This document shows positions 24,126 through 33,544 of a stretch of DNA of 64,000 bases, in pieces. The notes under the pieces are model-generated. The model was given only the letters and a program-made list of their open reading frames with translations, was not told the origin of the DNA and searched no databases. Source of the stretch: Alsobacter ponti (GTDB lineage Bacteria; Pseudomonadota; Alphaproteobacteria; Rhizobiales; Beijerinckiaceae); the NCBI RefSeq assembly GCF_024294805.1, contig NZ_JANCLU010000020.1, forward strand, positions 1 to 64,000, in the 5' to 3' direction. Every line of letters begins with the position of its first letter. The first letter of the stretch is position 1. A program made the translations under genes and the position numbers.

Positions 24126-24581
24126 ATGCTCAACGACATCTACAACAAGCGCATCCTGGAGCTCGCGGCCGACATTCCGCGGCTCGGGCGGCTGCCGCAC
24201 CCCGACGCCACGGCCAAGGCGCACTCCAAGCTGTGCGGCTCGACCGTGACGGTCGACCTCTCTATGGACGGCGACGTGGTGACGGACTTCGCCCACGACG
24301 TGAAGGCCTGCGCGCTCGGGCAGGCGTCGTCGTCGATCATGGCCAGCCACGTCGTCGGGTCGACGGCCTCCGAACTGCGCGATCTGCGCGAGACGGTGCG
24401 GCGCATGCTCAAGGAGAACGGCGCGCCGCCGACATCGGGCAAGTGGGCCGATATCGCCGTGCTGGAGCCGGTGCGCGACTTCAAGGCCCGCCACGCCTCC
24501 ACCATGCTCACCTTCGACGCCGTGGTCGACGCCATCGGCCAGATCGAGGCGGCGCGGGCCGGAGCCAAGGCCGCCGTCTGA
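24126..24581 (+). CDS. Fe-S cluster scaffold-like protein (IscU/NifU N-terminal fold) with two of three Cys
   Basis: A 151-residue protein of the IscU-like fold. Cys37 ([10 protein letters not shown]) and Cys62 ([12 protein letters not shown]) match the first two cluster ligands of IscU. The third ligand position, normally R-x-x-C-A-x-L, reads [10 protein letters not shown], with Ser125 where Cys is expected. The acidic residue before the first Cys region is also not the usual D-x-x-C-G-D. The hisI-folE-scaffold neighbourhood is conserved in the order. It may be a degenerate or specialised carrier and not a full scaffold; the gene is intact. Confidence 0.85.
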   Translation: MLNDIYNKRILELAADIPRLGRLPHPDATAKAHSKLCGSTVTVDLSMDGDVVTDFAHDVKACALGQASSSIMASHVVGSTASELRDLRETVRRMLKENGAPPTSGKWADIAVLEPVRDFKARHASTMLTFDAVVDAIGQIEAARAGAKAAV

Positions 24582-24588
24582 GCGACGA

Positions 24589-24972
24589 CTATTTCGAGCG
24601 CTGCGAGCGGATATAGGCGACGAGGTCGGCGACCTCGTTGCGGGTCAGCTGCATGTCCGGCATGCGCGGATGCGGGTTCATCAGGAAGGTCTCGAGCGGC
24701 ACCGAGCTCCCGTTCCGGCCGCGCTCCGCAATGGCGGAGAAGGGCGGCACGTCGGCCTTGGCGGTCTTCTGCTCGGGCGCGACGACGTGGCACTCGGCGC
24801 ACCAGCGCTGCGCGACGACCTTGCCGCGCGCGGCGCTCGGCTTCGGCGGCACGCCCCGGACGTTCTGCTCGGACGGCGGCGGCACGGGCGTCTGGGCCGG
24901 CACCTGCGCCGAGGCGTGGAGCGGCGCCAACGCGGCGAAGATGGCGGTGACGAAAAGGCCGGCCTTGCGCAT
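24589..24972 (-). CDS. Small periplasmic cytochrome c
   Basis: A 127-residue class I cytochrome c. The signal peptide (MRKAGLFVTAIFAALAPLHASA) is followed by a Pro-rich linker, the haem site CAECH at residues 58-62, and a candidate axial Met in MPDMQLTRNEV. ATG 24972 is chosen because the signal peptide starts there. It would shuttle electrons in the periplasm; the partner is unknown. It converges on the scaffold gene with a seven-base gap. Confidence 0.9.
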   Translation of the reverse strand: MRKAGLFVTAIFAALAPLHASAQVPAQTPVPPPSEQNVRGVPPKPSAARGKVVAQRWCAECHVVAPEQKTAKADVPPFSAIAERGRNGSSVPLETFLMNPHPRMPDMQLTRNEVADLVAYIRSQRSK

Positions 24973-25049
24973 CGACGGTGTCCTCTGGGGAAGCGAGTCG
25001 GGTTGGAAGGGATTGTTCCACCCGGGCGCGGCGCTGTCGACGGCGGCGA

Positions 25050-25988
25050 TCAACGCCGCCCCGCCGGCTGCGGGTCGGGCGTGTCCTTGACGAGCACCTC
25101 GATGTCACGGTCGACGCCGGATTTCACGCTGAAGTCCTGCGTGTAGACCTTGCCGCCGTTGCGGGCGATGGCGACGTACTCGCCTTCCGCCAAGGTCATC
25201 GACGGGAACGCGCCGATCGCCTCGCGAATGGTGTCGCCGCCCGGCGTCAGCACGCTGAACGCGGTGTTGGCCAGCGCCTCCGTGCCAGGCGCCGCCACCA
25301 GCTTCAGCGTCACCGTGGCGGCGCGGTGGCGCAGCGTCGCCTCCGTCACCTTGCCCGCCTCGACGCGCAAATCCGCGTTGGTGATGGCGTTGGAGTCGCC
25401 GTACTTGGACACGACCCGGTAATTGCCCTCGGGAAGGCGGATCAGCACGCCGCCCTTGATGTCCTGCACGACGACGCGGCCCTCCGGGTCGCCGCCGACC
25501 GGCACGTAGACGTTGAAGCGGAGTTGGTCGGGCGGGATCGCCTGGTCGTTGATGAAGCCGCCCAGCACGAGGCCGCCGGCGTTGATCGTCAGCGTCTCGA
25601 CCAGCGGGCTCGCGCCCAGCACCAGCCGGCGCGCGGCGCTGGCGAGGCCGAACGTCGCGTGGACGAAATACACGCCCGGATCGAGCTGGAAGCTCGGCGA
25701 GGCGAGTTCGCTCGTCTGGATGAGCTGCGGCTCATCCCCGGTGTCGCGGAAGATGCGCCAGGTGATGCCGGAGCGGATGACGCCCGTCTGCCCGCCCATC
25801 ACCGCCACGAGCTGAAGGTTGTGCCCCATGGGCAGCGGCACGCTCGGGGCGGCCTCGGCCGGCGGTTCCGCCGGCGCGGCGCTCGGCGGCGGCTGCGTCG
25901 GCCAAACCGGCACCTGCAGCTCCTGCGCCGTGGCGGAGCCGGCGAGGGCGACGGCGAAGGCAAAGAGCAGGGCGATGCGGCGGATCAT
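25050..25988 (-). CDS. Exported protein of unknown function with beta-sandwich-like repeats
   Basis: A 312-residue protein with a clear signal peptide (MIRRIALLFAFAVALAGSATAQ) and a Pro/Ala-rich linker to about residue 55. The rest is rich in short beta strands and contains stretches such as LPEGNYRVVSKYGDSN, LDPGVYFVHATFG and LAEGEYVAIARNG. These three similar turns (L-x-x-G-x-Y) suggest repeated carboxypeptidase-regulatory-like or Ig-like units. No catalytic motif is visible. It ends 77 bases upstream of the cytochrome gene. I do not recognise a named family. Confidence 0.75.
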   Translation of the reverse strand: MIRRIALLFAFAVALAGSATAQELQVPVWPTQPPPSAAPAEPPAEAAPSVPLPMGHNLQLVAVMGGQTGVIRSGITWRIFRDTGDEPQLIQTSELASPSFQLDPGVYFVHATFGLASAARRLVLGASPLVETLTINAGGLVLGGFINDQAIPPDQLRFNVYVPVGGDPEGRVVVQDIKGGVLIRLPEGNYRVVSKYGDSNAITNADLRVEAGKVTEATLRHRAATVTLKLVAAPGTEALANTAFSVLTPGGDTIREAIGAFPSMTLAEGEYVAIARNGGKVYTQDFSVKSGVDRDIEVLVKDTPDPQPAGRR

Positions 25989-26077
25989 GCTCACGAGATG
26001 CGCCGGCGGGGCGCGTCGGTCAACGGATTTCGGGCGGGTCCGGCGTCGTGGCCTGGGGGACGGCCCCGACGCGCGGC

Positions 26078-28528
26078 TCATTCGGTCGCCGCGTCGCCCT
26101 CTTCGCGGCGGACGAGGTCGGTGGCGGCCAGCAGCAAGTTCTCAGCCGAAAGCGGCTGGAATGTGAACTCGACGCGGTGCTCGCCCCTTCCCACCTCGAC
26201 GCCCCGGAAGAGAAGGTTGGCGCGCAGCACGGGGACGGGCTTTCCGTCCACCGTCGCCGTCCAGCCCGGGTAGTAGAGGTCGTGCAGCACGAGCACGCCG
26301 GGCAGGTCGGTGCGCACCTTCAGCGACACGGAGTTGCGGCGGTAACGCAGAATGTCGACGCCGGTGTGCGCGACGTCGCCGGACGCCTCCGCCTCGGCGG
26401 GGTAGCGCTGGGAGAGGGTGTCGAAGTCCTCCGCCGCGATCAGCGCCTCGCTGTCGCGGTCGAACTCCGGCACCTCCTGGTTGTCCAGCGCGTCGTCCAG
26501 CTCCACCGGCTTGACGCGGGTGGCGACGTAGGCGCGCGGCGCGGCGGGCGCCAGGCGGTAGATATAGAGGGTGGGGGAGGCGTGCAGCAGCGTCGCGTTG
26601 CGCACGCGCGGGAAGTGGCGCGGCAGCTTCTCCACCGGCCGGTCGAGCACGAGGTATTCCAGGCCGAGCAGCGAGGCGAGGTCGCAGCGATAGCCCCGGA
26701 ACGTGCCGGGGAACTGGCGAAGCCCCAGCTCCACCGCGTTCTCGCCGGAGCCCACGGCGCGCTCGTACTCGGCGATGCGCAGGGCGTTGTAGCCCACCGT
26801 GTCCTCGATGCCGAGCACCATGGAGGCGTTCTGCCAGGCGCCGCCGAGGCCGAGGATCTCGACGCGCGGGCGCTCGCCGCGCGCATGCCGTTCGTCCAGC
26901 TCGCGCTTCAGCGTGGTCAGGCCGGCGAAGTCGCTCGGGCTCAGCTGCTCGTAGACGGAATAGCGCGAGGCCGGCTCGGCGTTGAGGGAAGAGGCGGCGT
27001 TGCGCCACACCAGCTCGGCGCCGGTCGCGGCGACGAGCAGCGCCGCCGCCACGGCGCGGCCGCGCGGGCTGACGCGGCTCGCCACCACGCTGAGGCCGAC
27101 CAGCGCGATGGCCGTGAACACCACGAGCTGGACCGCCGCCTGCTGGGCATGGCCGACCCGCCAGGAGAACGCCAGGCCCGCCCCGGCCAGAGCCAGCACG
27201 GCGGCGACGGCCGCGGCCGGCAGGGCGCGGCGCAGCCAGGGCCGCGCCGTCGCCAATGCCGCGCCGCCGTCCGCCACGTAGCGGTGGACGCAGTAGCCGG
27301 CGCACCAGGCCAGCGCGATGTTGATGTGGAACGTCGCGTCGGCGGGGCGGCGATAGAGGTCGATGCCGGGCACGTGGTCGAACAGCAGCTCGAACACCGG
27401 CGTGTAGCGGCCGAGCGCGTAGACGAGCGCGGCGAGCCCCAGCCCGAGTGGGAACCGCAACTCGCGCGCCAGCAGCCGGCCGCGCGCCACGCCCTGCCAC
27501 AGCAGCATGACGAGGGGGATGGTGCCGGCGAACAGGTAATTGACGGCCCGGTCGGTGTAGGTGCCCTCGGGAACCGTGTCCCACATCGGGCCCCAGTAGT
27601 CGTAGGTCCAGTTCAGGGAGCCGAACACGTTGGGGGCGAGCAGCGTCGCGAGGCTCGACGGCGGCATGGAGTTCATCGCCGCCACGCCATAGGCGAATTG
27701 CGGCCGGTTCGACTCCATCAGGAACTGCATGGTGAGCAGCGCCGGCACGGCGAGCAGGGCCACCATCCCGACGCCCATGACGGTGAGGAGCGGCAGGCGG
27801 CCGGCGAGCCAGCGCCACGGCCGGGGCTGGTCGAGCGCCTGCGACAGCACCGCCCAGACGATGGCCATGCAGCACAGGAACGCGACCTGGTCGCGGCCCA
27901 CCGCCATCAGCGCGGCCAGCAGAGAGAACAGCAGTCCGAAGCGAAAGGAGCGGCGCTCCAGCGCGATCTCCAGGAACAGCAGGGCCGGCAGGAAGAACGA
28001 ATAGCTGAAAATCATGCCCGTGTGCTGCAGCCGCGCCGCCGCCGAGCCGCCCAGCACGATCACCATCGCGGCGATGACCGCGCCGGCGGGCCGCCAGCCG
28101 CGCCGCGCGAACAGCGCCAGCATGGCGAAGGCCGGCAGCAGCAAATGGGCGAACACCACGAGGTCGAACAGCTCCATGGAGGGCGCCGGGTCGAGCCAGG
28201 CGAACAGCACCATGGTGGGGGTGAAGAGCAGCGACTGCGGATCGGCCACCGTCGGATGGCCGCTGAAATGGTAGGGGTTCCAGAGCGGCCATTCCCCCTG
28301 CGCCAGGGACGAGGCCAGGTAGCGCAGCATCGGGTAGAAGTGGTTCTTGGAATCCCACGGCACCACCGCCCCGGCCTGCCGCCAGGCCAGCGCCGCGCAG
28401 GCCCAGAACACGAGGACGGCGAGCGCGGCCAGCGCCCATTCGCGGCGCGTCCACGCGGCGCGGAGGGCAGGAGAGGCGGGCGGGGTCCCCGGCGTCGAAG
28501 CCGGATCGTCGGGGGAGGGCTGGCTCAT
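26078..28528 (-). CDS. Large YfhO-like polytopic membrane protein
   Basis: An 816-residue protein with roughly twelve membrane segments between residues 30 and 520, followed by a soluble C-terminal domain. The loops after the first segment (VPWDSKNHFYPMLRYLASS, then GEWPLWNPYHFSGHP) are typical of YfhO/GT-C-type glycosyltransferase-like proteins, and the end (LHDLYYPGWTATVDGKPVPV, then GEHRVEFTFQP) matches the YfhO C-terminus. In Firmicutes, YfhO glycosylates teichoic acids; the substrate here would be another lipid-linked envelope sugar. No strong ribosome site is seen before ATG 28528. Confidence 0.8.
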   Translation of the reverse strand: MSQPSPDDPASTPGTPPASPALRAAWTRREWALAALAVLVFWACAALAWRQAGAVVPWDSKNHFYPMLRYLASSLAQGEWPLWNPYHFSGHPTVADPQSLLFTPTMVLFAWLDPAPSMELFDLVVFAHLLLPAFAMLALFARRGWRPAGAVIAAMVIVLGGSAAARLQHTGMIFSYSFFLPALLFLEIALERRSFRFGLLFSLLAALMAVGRDQVAFLCCMAIVWAVLSQALDQPRPWRWLAGRLPLLTVMGVGMVALLAVPALLTMQFLMESNRPQFAYGVAAMNSMPPSSLATLLAPNVFGSLNWTYDYWGPMWDTVPEGTYTDRAVNYLFAGTIPLVMLLWQGVARGRLLARELRFPLGLGLAALVYALGRYTPVFELLFDHVPGIDLYRRPADATFHINIALAWCAGYCVHRYVADGGAALATARPWLRRALPAAAVAAVLALAGAGLAFSWRVGHAQQAAVQLVVFTAIALVGLSVVASRVSPRGRAVAAALLVAATGAELVWRNAASSLNAEPASRYSVYEQLSPSDFAGLTTLKRELDERHARGERPRVEILGLGGAWQNASMVLGIEDTVGYNALRIAEYERAVGSGENAVELGLRQFPGTFRGYRCDLASLLGLEYLVLDRPVEKLPRHFPRVRNATLLHASPTLYIYRLAPAAPRAYVATRVKPVELDDALDNQEVPEFDRDSEALIAAEDFDTLSQRYPAEAEASGDVAHTGVDILRYRRNSVSLKVRTDLPGVLVLHDLYYPGWTATVDGKPVPVLRANLLFRGVEVGRGEHRVEFTFQPLSAENLLLAATDLVRREEGDAATE

Positions 28529-28735
28529 CGTGGGTGGTGTCGCGGCTCCGCTGCGGCCAGCCCGCCGTTCCCGTGTCCCACTCTGTCGGTCGCGGCCCGC
28601 TTGACGCGGACCCCGGCGCGGCCTAGCTCGAACGGACCCGTTCCCGGCTCTGGTAGGTTCGGCTTGTGACAAACCCCGCCTGAATGGCGGATGAATGCCG
28701 GACCGCCCCGGATCGCCCCACCTCACGGACCCGGA

Positions 28736-29302
28736 ATGACCGACACCCTGACCCTGCTGAAGACCCGCCGCTCGGTGCCGCCGATCGCCATGACCGGCCC
28801 GGCGCCGACCCCCGCGGAGCTCGACGCCATTCTCTCCGTCGCCGCCCGCGTGCCGGACCACGGCAAGCTCGCCCCCTGGCGCTTCATCGTGATCGAGGGC
28901 GACGCGCGGCTGAAGCTGGGCGACGCCATCGCCGAGATCTTCGTCCAGGACAACCCGGACGCCGGTCCCGACCGGATCGAGGTGGAGCGCAAGCGGCTCG
29001 CCCTCGCGCCGCTCGTCGTCGCGGTGGTGTCCACGGCGGCCCCGCACGTCAAGATTCCGATGTGGGAGCAGGAGATGTCGGCCGGCGCGGCCTGCATGAA
29101 CTTCGTGATCGCCGCCAACGCGCTCGGCTTCGCGACCTCGTGGCTGACCGGCTGGATGGCCTATGACCGGCGCTTCCTGGACCGGCTTGGCCTCGCCGGG
29201 CACGAGCGGCTCGCCGGCCTCATCCATGTCGGGCGCGGCAAGCCGCCCGAGGACCGCGTGCGGCCCGTGCTGGCCGACATCGTGACGCGCTGGAGCGCCT
29301 GA
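28736..29302 (+). CDS. Nitroreductase-family FMN protein
   Basis: A 188-residue protein of the nitroreductase fold, close to the short YdjA-like branch. The N-terminal KTRRSVPP (residues 9-16) binds the FMN phosphate, VPDHGKLAPWRFIVIEG (39-55) is the core, and GAACMNFVIAANALGFATSW the helix near the flavin. The C-terminal GRGKPPEDRVRP completes it. It reduces quinones, enones or nitro groups with NAD(P)H; the native substrate is unknown. Its stop overlaps the start of a flavin reductase (TGATG), so the two are coupled. Confidence 0.85.
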   Translation: MTDTLTLLKTRRSVPPIAMTGPAPTPAELDAILSVAARVPDHGKLAPWRFIVIEGDARLKLGDAIAEIFVQDNPDAGPDRIEVERKRLALAPLVVAVVSTAAPHVKIPMWEQEMSAGAACMNFVIAANALGFATSWLTGWMAYDRRFLDRLGLAGHERLAGLIHVGRGKPPEDRVRPVLADIVTRWSA

Positions 29303-29904
29303 TGTTCTACGAAACGGCGAAGGGCTCCGGCCTGCCCCACGACCCGATGAAGGCCATCGTCGCGCCGCGGCCGATCGGCTGGATCAGCGCGATGGGCCGG
29401 GACGGCAGCGTGAACCTCTCGCCCTATTCGTTCTTCAACGCCTTCTCGACCCGGCCCACCATCGTCGGCTTCGGCAGCGACGGCCGCAAGGACGCGGTGA
29501 GCCTCATCGCCGAGACGGGCGAGTTCGTCTGCAACCTCGCGACCTGGAACTTTCGCGAGGCGATGAACCAGACCTCCGCGCCGCTGCCGCGCGGGGAGAG
29601 CGAGTTCGGCTTCGCCGGGCTGGAGGCGGAGCCCTCGACCATGGTGAAGCCGCCGCGCGTCAAGGGCGTCGCGGCGGCGCTGGAGTGCCGGCTGGTCGAG
29701 ATCAAGCAGCTCGCCGATTCCACCGGCGCCATGCTCGACAACTGGCTGGTGCTGGGCCACGTCGTCGGCATCTACATCGACGACGCGATGATCCGCGACG
29801 GCCGGTTCGACACGGCCGCCGCGCGGCCGATCGCCCGCTGCGGCTATTTCGACTACGCCGTCGTCGACGAGCTGTTCCAGATGCGCCGCCCGCCGGGCGG
29901 CTGA
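29302..29904 (+). CDS. Flavin reductase-like FMN-binding protein
   Basis: A 200-residue protein of the FMN-binding split-barrel family. APRPIGWISAMGRDGSVNLSPYSFFNAFS (about residues 21-49, given here only as a landmark of the family) is the canonical flavin loop, and GEFVCNLATW a later core strand. Family members reduce flavins for two-component monooxygenases or bind FMN in other oxidoreductases. Overlap with the nitroreductase start codon suggests that they work in one process. Confidence 0.85.
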   Translation: MFYETAKGSGLPHDPMKAIVAPRPIGWISAMGRDGSVNLSPYSFFNAFSTRPTIVGFGSDGRKDAVSLIAETGEFVCNLATWNFREAMNQTSAPLPRGESEFGFAGLEAEPSTMVKPPRVKGVAAALECRLVEIKQLADSTGAMLDNWLVLGHVVGIYIDDAMIRDGRFDTAAARPIARCGYFDYAVVDELFQMRRPPGG

Positions 29905-29938
29905 GCGGCGGCCGCGCCGTGGCGGCCGCCGGCCCGGG

Positions 29939-31942
29939 TCACTCCGCCGCGATCCGCGTCGCCTCGCGCGCGCGGCGCACGTCCGGCGGGATCGCCTCGT
30001 CGGCGAGCGCCGCGATGGCGGCGTCGAGCGTCATCGACTCCTGCGCCTGCGAGCCGAGGCGGCGGATCGAGACGGTGCGCTCGGCGGCTTCCTTGCGGCC
30101 CACGGCGATGATGACCGGCGTCTTGGCCAGCGAGTGCTCGCGGACCTTGTAGCTGATCTTCTCGTTGCGCAGGTCGGCGCGGGCGCGCAGGCCCGCCGCC
30201 TTGGCGGCGGCCACCACGTCGGCGGCGTAGGGGTCGGCATCGCCGGTGATGGTACACACCACGATCTGCTCGGGCGCGAGCCACAGCGGGAAGTGTCCCG
30301 CATAGCTCTCGATGAGGATGCCGAGGAAGCGCTCCATCGAGCCGCAGATGGCGCGGTGGACCATGACGGGCTGCTTCTTCTCGCCGTCCGCGCCGATGTA
30401 GAACGCGCCGAAGCGCTCGGGCAGGTTGAAATCGACCTGCGTCGTGCCGCACTGCCAGTCCCGGCCGATCGCGTCGCGCAGCGTGTACTCGAACTTCGGC
30501 CCGTAGAACGTGCCTTCGCCCTCGTTGACGCCCGTCTTGATGCGGCCGTTCGACTCCTGCGCCATGCGGGCCAGCACCTTGCGCAGGATGTCCTCGGCGT
30601 GGTCCCACATGGCGTCGGTGCCGACGCGCTTCTCCGGCCGGGTGGCGAGCTTGACCACCACGTCCTCAAAGCCGAAGTCGCGATAGACGCTCATCATCAG
30701 GTCGTTGATCGCCAGGCACTCGGCCTCGAGCTGGTCCTCGGTGCAGAAGATGTGGGCGTCGTCCTGCGTGAAGCCGCGCACGCGCATCAGCCCGTGCAGC
30801 GCGCCCGAGGCCTCGTAGCGATGCACCGCGCCGAACTCGGCGAGCCGGATCGGCAGGTCGCGATAGCTCTTCAGCCCGTGCTTGAAGATCTGCACGTGGC
30901 CGGGGCAGTTCATCGGCTTGAGGGCGAAGACGCGCTGTTCGGCGGCCTCGTCCTGCGGGTTCATGAAGGCGTGCGCGGATTTCACCGCGAACATGTTCTC
31001 CTGGTACCAGCCCCAGTGGCCGGAGGTTTCCCACAGGCTCTTGTCGAGCACCTGCGGGGCGTTGACCTCGTCATAGCCGAGCGGGCCGAGCCGGCGGCGC
31101 ATATAGGCGATCAGGGTCTGGAACAGCGTCCAGCCCTTCGGATGCCAGAACACCGTGCCCGGTCCCTCTTCCTGGAAGTGGAACAGGTCCATCTCGCGGC
31201 CGAGGCGGCGGTGGTCGCGCTTCTCCGCCTCCTCGAGCTGGCGCAGATAGGCGTCGAGGTCCTCCTGCTTGGCGAAGGCGGTGGCGTAGATGCGGGTCAG
31301 CATCGGATTGTTGGAATCGCCGCGCCAGTACGCGCCGGCCACCTTCATCAGCTTGAAGGCGGAGCCGATCTTGCCGGTCGAGGTCATGTGCGGGCCGCGG
31401 CAGAGGTCGAACCAGTCGCCCTGCCGGTAGATCTTGACGTCCTGGTCCTCGGGAATGGCGTCGACCAGCTCGACCTTGAAGCTCTCGCCCTTGTCGGCGA
31501 ACACCTCGCGCGCCTTGTCGCGGCTCCACACTTCCTTGGTGAACGGCTTGTCGCGCCCCACGATGGCGCGCATCTCCGCCTCGATGGCGGCGAAGTCGTC
31601 GGGCGTGAAGGGCTCGTTGCGGAAGAAGTCGTAGTAGAAGCCGTTCTCGATCACCGGGCCGATGGTGACCTGCGTGCCCGGCCACAGCGTCTGAACGGCC
31701 TCGGCCAGCACGTGGGCGGCGTCGTGGCGGATCAGCTCCAGCGCGCGCGGGTCGTCACGCGACACGAACTCGATCCTGGCGTCGCGGTCGATGGCATCGG
31801 CGAGGTCGGCGAGCTGGCCGTCCAGCGCCATCGCGACGGTGCGCTTGGCCAGCGACGGGGAAATGCCCTTGGCGATGTCGAGGCCGGTGACGCCGCGGGG
31901 AAACTCGCGCACGGCGCCGTCGGGGAAGGTGAGGTGGATCAT
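29939..31942 (-). CDS. thrS: Threonyl-tRNA synthetase
   Basis: A 667-residue full-length class II synthetase. ATG 31942 has GGAG eight bases upstream; an earlier in-frame codon at 31960 does not. Residues 1-60 are a TGS domain, followed by the editing (SAD) domain with [11 protein letters not shown]. The catalytic core has the zinc-binding KPMNCPGH, motif 2 around [23 protein letters not shown], and motif 3 ([12 protein letters not shown]). The C-terminal anticodon-binding domain starts near [11 protein letters not shown]. yidD follows it upstream in the usual Hyphomicrobiales order. No T-box leader is seen. Confidence 0.97.
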   Translation of the reverse strand: MIHLTFPDGAVREFPRGVTGLDIAKGISPSLAKRTVAMALDGQLADLADAIDRDARIEFVSRDDPRALELIRHDAAHVLAEAVQTLWPGTQVTIGPVIENGFYYDFFRNEPFTPDDFAAIEAEMRAIVGRDKPFTKEVWSRDKAREVFADKGESFKVELVDAIPEDQDVKIYRQGDWFDLCRGPHMTSTGKIGSAFKLMKVAGAYWRGDSNNPMLTRIYATAFAKQEDLDAYLRQLEEAEKRDHRRLGREMDLFHFQEEGPGTVFWHPKGWTLFQTLIAYMRRRLGPLGYDEVNAPQVLDKSLWETSGHWGWYQENMFAVKSAHAFMNPQDEAAEQRVFALKPMNCPGHVQIFKHGLKSYRDLPIRLAEFGAVHRYEASGALHGLMRVRGFTQDDAHIFCTEDQLEAECLAINDLMMSVYRDFGFEDVVVKLATRPEKRVGTDAMWDHAEDILRKVLARMAQESNGRIKTGVNEGEGTFYGPKFEYTLRDAIGRDWQCGTTQVDFNLPERFGAFYIGADGEKKQPVMVHRAICGSMERFLGILIESYAGHFPLWLAPEQIVVCTITGDADPYAADVVAAAKAAGLRARADLRNEKISYKVREHSLAKTPVIIAVGRKEAAERTVSIRRLGSQAQESMTLDAAIAALADEAIPPDVRRAREATRIAAE

Positions 31943-32008
31943 GCTCGATCTCCGGCTCACTCCTGCAAACAGGTGCAGGTAAGTCGTTTGGGGCGGACGG
32001 AAATGGCG

Positions 32009-32473
32009 TCAGGGGGACCGCGGCGCGCCGCCGTCGCCCGGTCCGGCCGCCTCGCAGGCGAAGGGAGGGCGCTCGTTGACGCCGCGCCATCGCCCGTAGC
32101 GCCACGGTCTATACCACGCGCTCCCCTCCGGCAACGTGGCCGGGACGAAATCGAGGCCGCTCGTTCCCCACGGGTTGCAGCGGCAGATTCGCGCCGCCCC
32201 CATCCATCCTCCGGCCCAGATCCCGTGCCGCGCCATGGCCTCCTCGGTGTACTCGGAACAGGTCGGCAGATGCCGGCACTGGCGGCCGATCAGCGCCGAA
32301 AGCGTGTAGCGATAGGCGCGCAGGAGGATGGCGGCAAGCGTCAGTCCCGGCCGCGAGAACGGGGCACGGAAGGGGGAAAGATGACCGCTTGGTAAACTCT
32401 CCTCTTGCCGCGCGGCCTCGGGTGAGACACTATTGCGCCGCGATTTGTCATGATTTCTCAAGGCCCGCTTCAC
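32009..32473 (-). CDS. yidD: Membrane protein insertion efficiency factor YidD
   Basis: The conserved YidD core (RAYRYTLSALIGRQCRHLPTCS then EEAMARHG and RICRCNPWG) is present with its cysteines. YidD assists YidC-dependent membrane insertion at the inner membrane. The frame is open from GTG 32473, giving 154 residues, about 45 more at the N-terminus than usual. No well-placed ribosome site supports that start, and no ATG/GTG/TTG lies near the expected one, so the start is uncertain. The C-terminal 25 residues (after PWRYGRWRG) are also an unusual extension. Confidence 0.85.
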   Translation of the reverse strand: MKRALRNHDKSRRNSVSPEAARQEESLPSGHLSPFRAPFSRPGLTLAAILLRAYRYTLSALIGRQCRHLPTCSEYTEEAMARHGIWAGGWMGAARICRCNPWGTSGLDFVPATLPEGSAWYRPWRYGRWRGVNERPPFACEAAGPGDGGAPRSP

Positions 32474-32593
32474 TCTCCCGGCGCTAGTTTAGGCGCTTGC
32501 ATCGGCCAGAATGGTTGGTTATGTCGGCGTTCCGCCCGTGGTTAGCCTCGCCGGACCGGAGGTCCGAAGGCGCGTAACGGAGCAAACAGTTTG

Positions 32594-33433
32594 ATGGTGT
32601 ACCGCCTTCCTCGTAGCCGCGCACGTCTGTTCGTTGCGGCCCTGGCGTCAAGCGTCGCGACCGCCGCAGTGGCCGGATCGGCGTCGAATCCCCCCGCCGA
32701 GCAGCCCTATGGGTGGCTGCTCACGGTGAAGGGCAATGTGCTGGTGTCGCCGGAGTTTCCGGGCGCCGACTCCTATTCCTTCATCGCCTATCCGTCGCTG
32801 AGCCTGCGCCGCGCCGGCACGGCGGAAGGGTTCAACGCGCCGGACGACGGCATCAGCCTCGCCCTGTTCGGAAATTCGAGCTGGTCGGCGGGCCTCGTCG
32901 GCCGCTACCAGACGGGCCGCTACTCGGGCGACGACCGCAAGCTCACCGGCCTGCACGACGCCCGCTGGGCGGTGGAGCCGGGCCTGTTCGCCGAATACTG
33001 GCCGCTGCAGGACACGGTCCGCCTGCGCGGCGAGATGCGATTCGGCCTCAACGGCTACAACGGCCTGGTCGGCAATCTCTCGCTCGACTACGTCCATCGC
33101 GTCGGCAAGTTCGTCATTTCCGGCGGCCCGCGCATGGCCATCTCCGGCACCGACTACATGGTGACGTATTTCGGCGTGACCGCGCAGGACGCGCTCAACA
33201 ACGCCGCCGTCACCGCCTACAAGCCCGACGCCGGCATCAAGTCGGTCGGTCTGGCCGCCGCCGCCACCTACAAGTGGAACGAGAGCTGGGCGACCACCGT
33301 CAACGCCGGCTACGACCGCCTCGTCGGCAGCGCCGCCGACAGCCCGATCGTCAAGAACCTCGGCACGTCCAACCAGTTCACCTTCGGGGCGAGCGCCAGC
33401 TACACCTTCCCGCTGGGCTACGCCGAGCGCTGA
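32594..33433 (+). CDS. MipA/OmpV-family outer-membrane protein
   Basis: A 279-residue protein with a signal peptide ending near VAGSA (about residue 29) and a body of alternating beta strands ending in ASYTFPLGYAER, as expected for a 12-stranded barrel. WLLTVKGNVLVSPEFPGADSYSFIAYPSLS is the N-terminal family pattern. MipA scaffolds peptidoglycan enzymes in E. coli; OmpV in other bacteria is an adhesin or porin. ATG 32594 is used; a TTG immediately before it is in frame. An intrinsic terminator follows. Confidence 0.85.
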   Translation: MVYRLPRSRARLFVAALASSVATAAVAGSASNPPAEQPYGWLLTVKGNVLVSPEFPGADSYSFIAYPSLSLRRAGTAEGFNAPDDGISLALFGNSSWSAGLVGRYQTGRYSGDDRKLTGLHDARWAVEPGLFAEYWPLQDTVRLRGEMRFGLNGYNGLVGNLSLDYVHRVGKFVISGGPRMAISGTDYMVTYFGVTAQDALNNAAVTAYKPDAGIKSVGLAAAATYKWNESWATTVNAGYDRLVGSAADSPIVKNLGTSNQFTFGASASYTFPLGYAER

Positions 33434-33501
33434 GTCGACTCGCCCGCTCGGTTCCGCCGAGCGCCGGAGCGATACTCTTCCGGACGGCCATTCGGGCCGC
33501 C

Positions 33502-33533
33502 AAAACCCCGAACCGCCCGGTTCGGGGTTTTTT
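33502..33533. terminator. Bidirectional intrinsic terminator
   Basis: AACCCCGAACC pairs with GGTTCGGGGTT around the four-base loop GCCC (33515-33518). It is followed by six T on the plus strand, and by four T on the minus strand. It lies between the converging OmpV and CoA-lyase genes and can end both. Confidence 0.9.
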
Positions 33534-33544
33534 CGTGCGCCGTC

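Noticed and set aside
26048-28669. An 873-codon rightward open frame
   Set aside because: It is the complement of the YfhO-like gene. The peptide is rich in Arg, His and Gln and has no recognisable motif.
30000-31960. T-box or attenuator upstream of thrS
   Set aside because: The 66 bases between yidD and thrS hold no T-box consensus or terminator.
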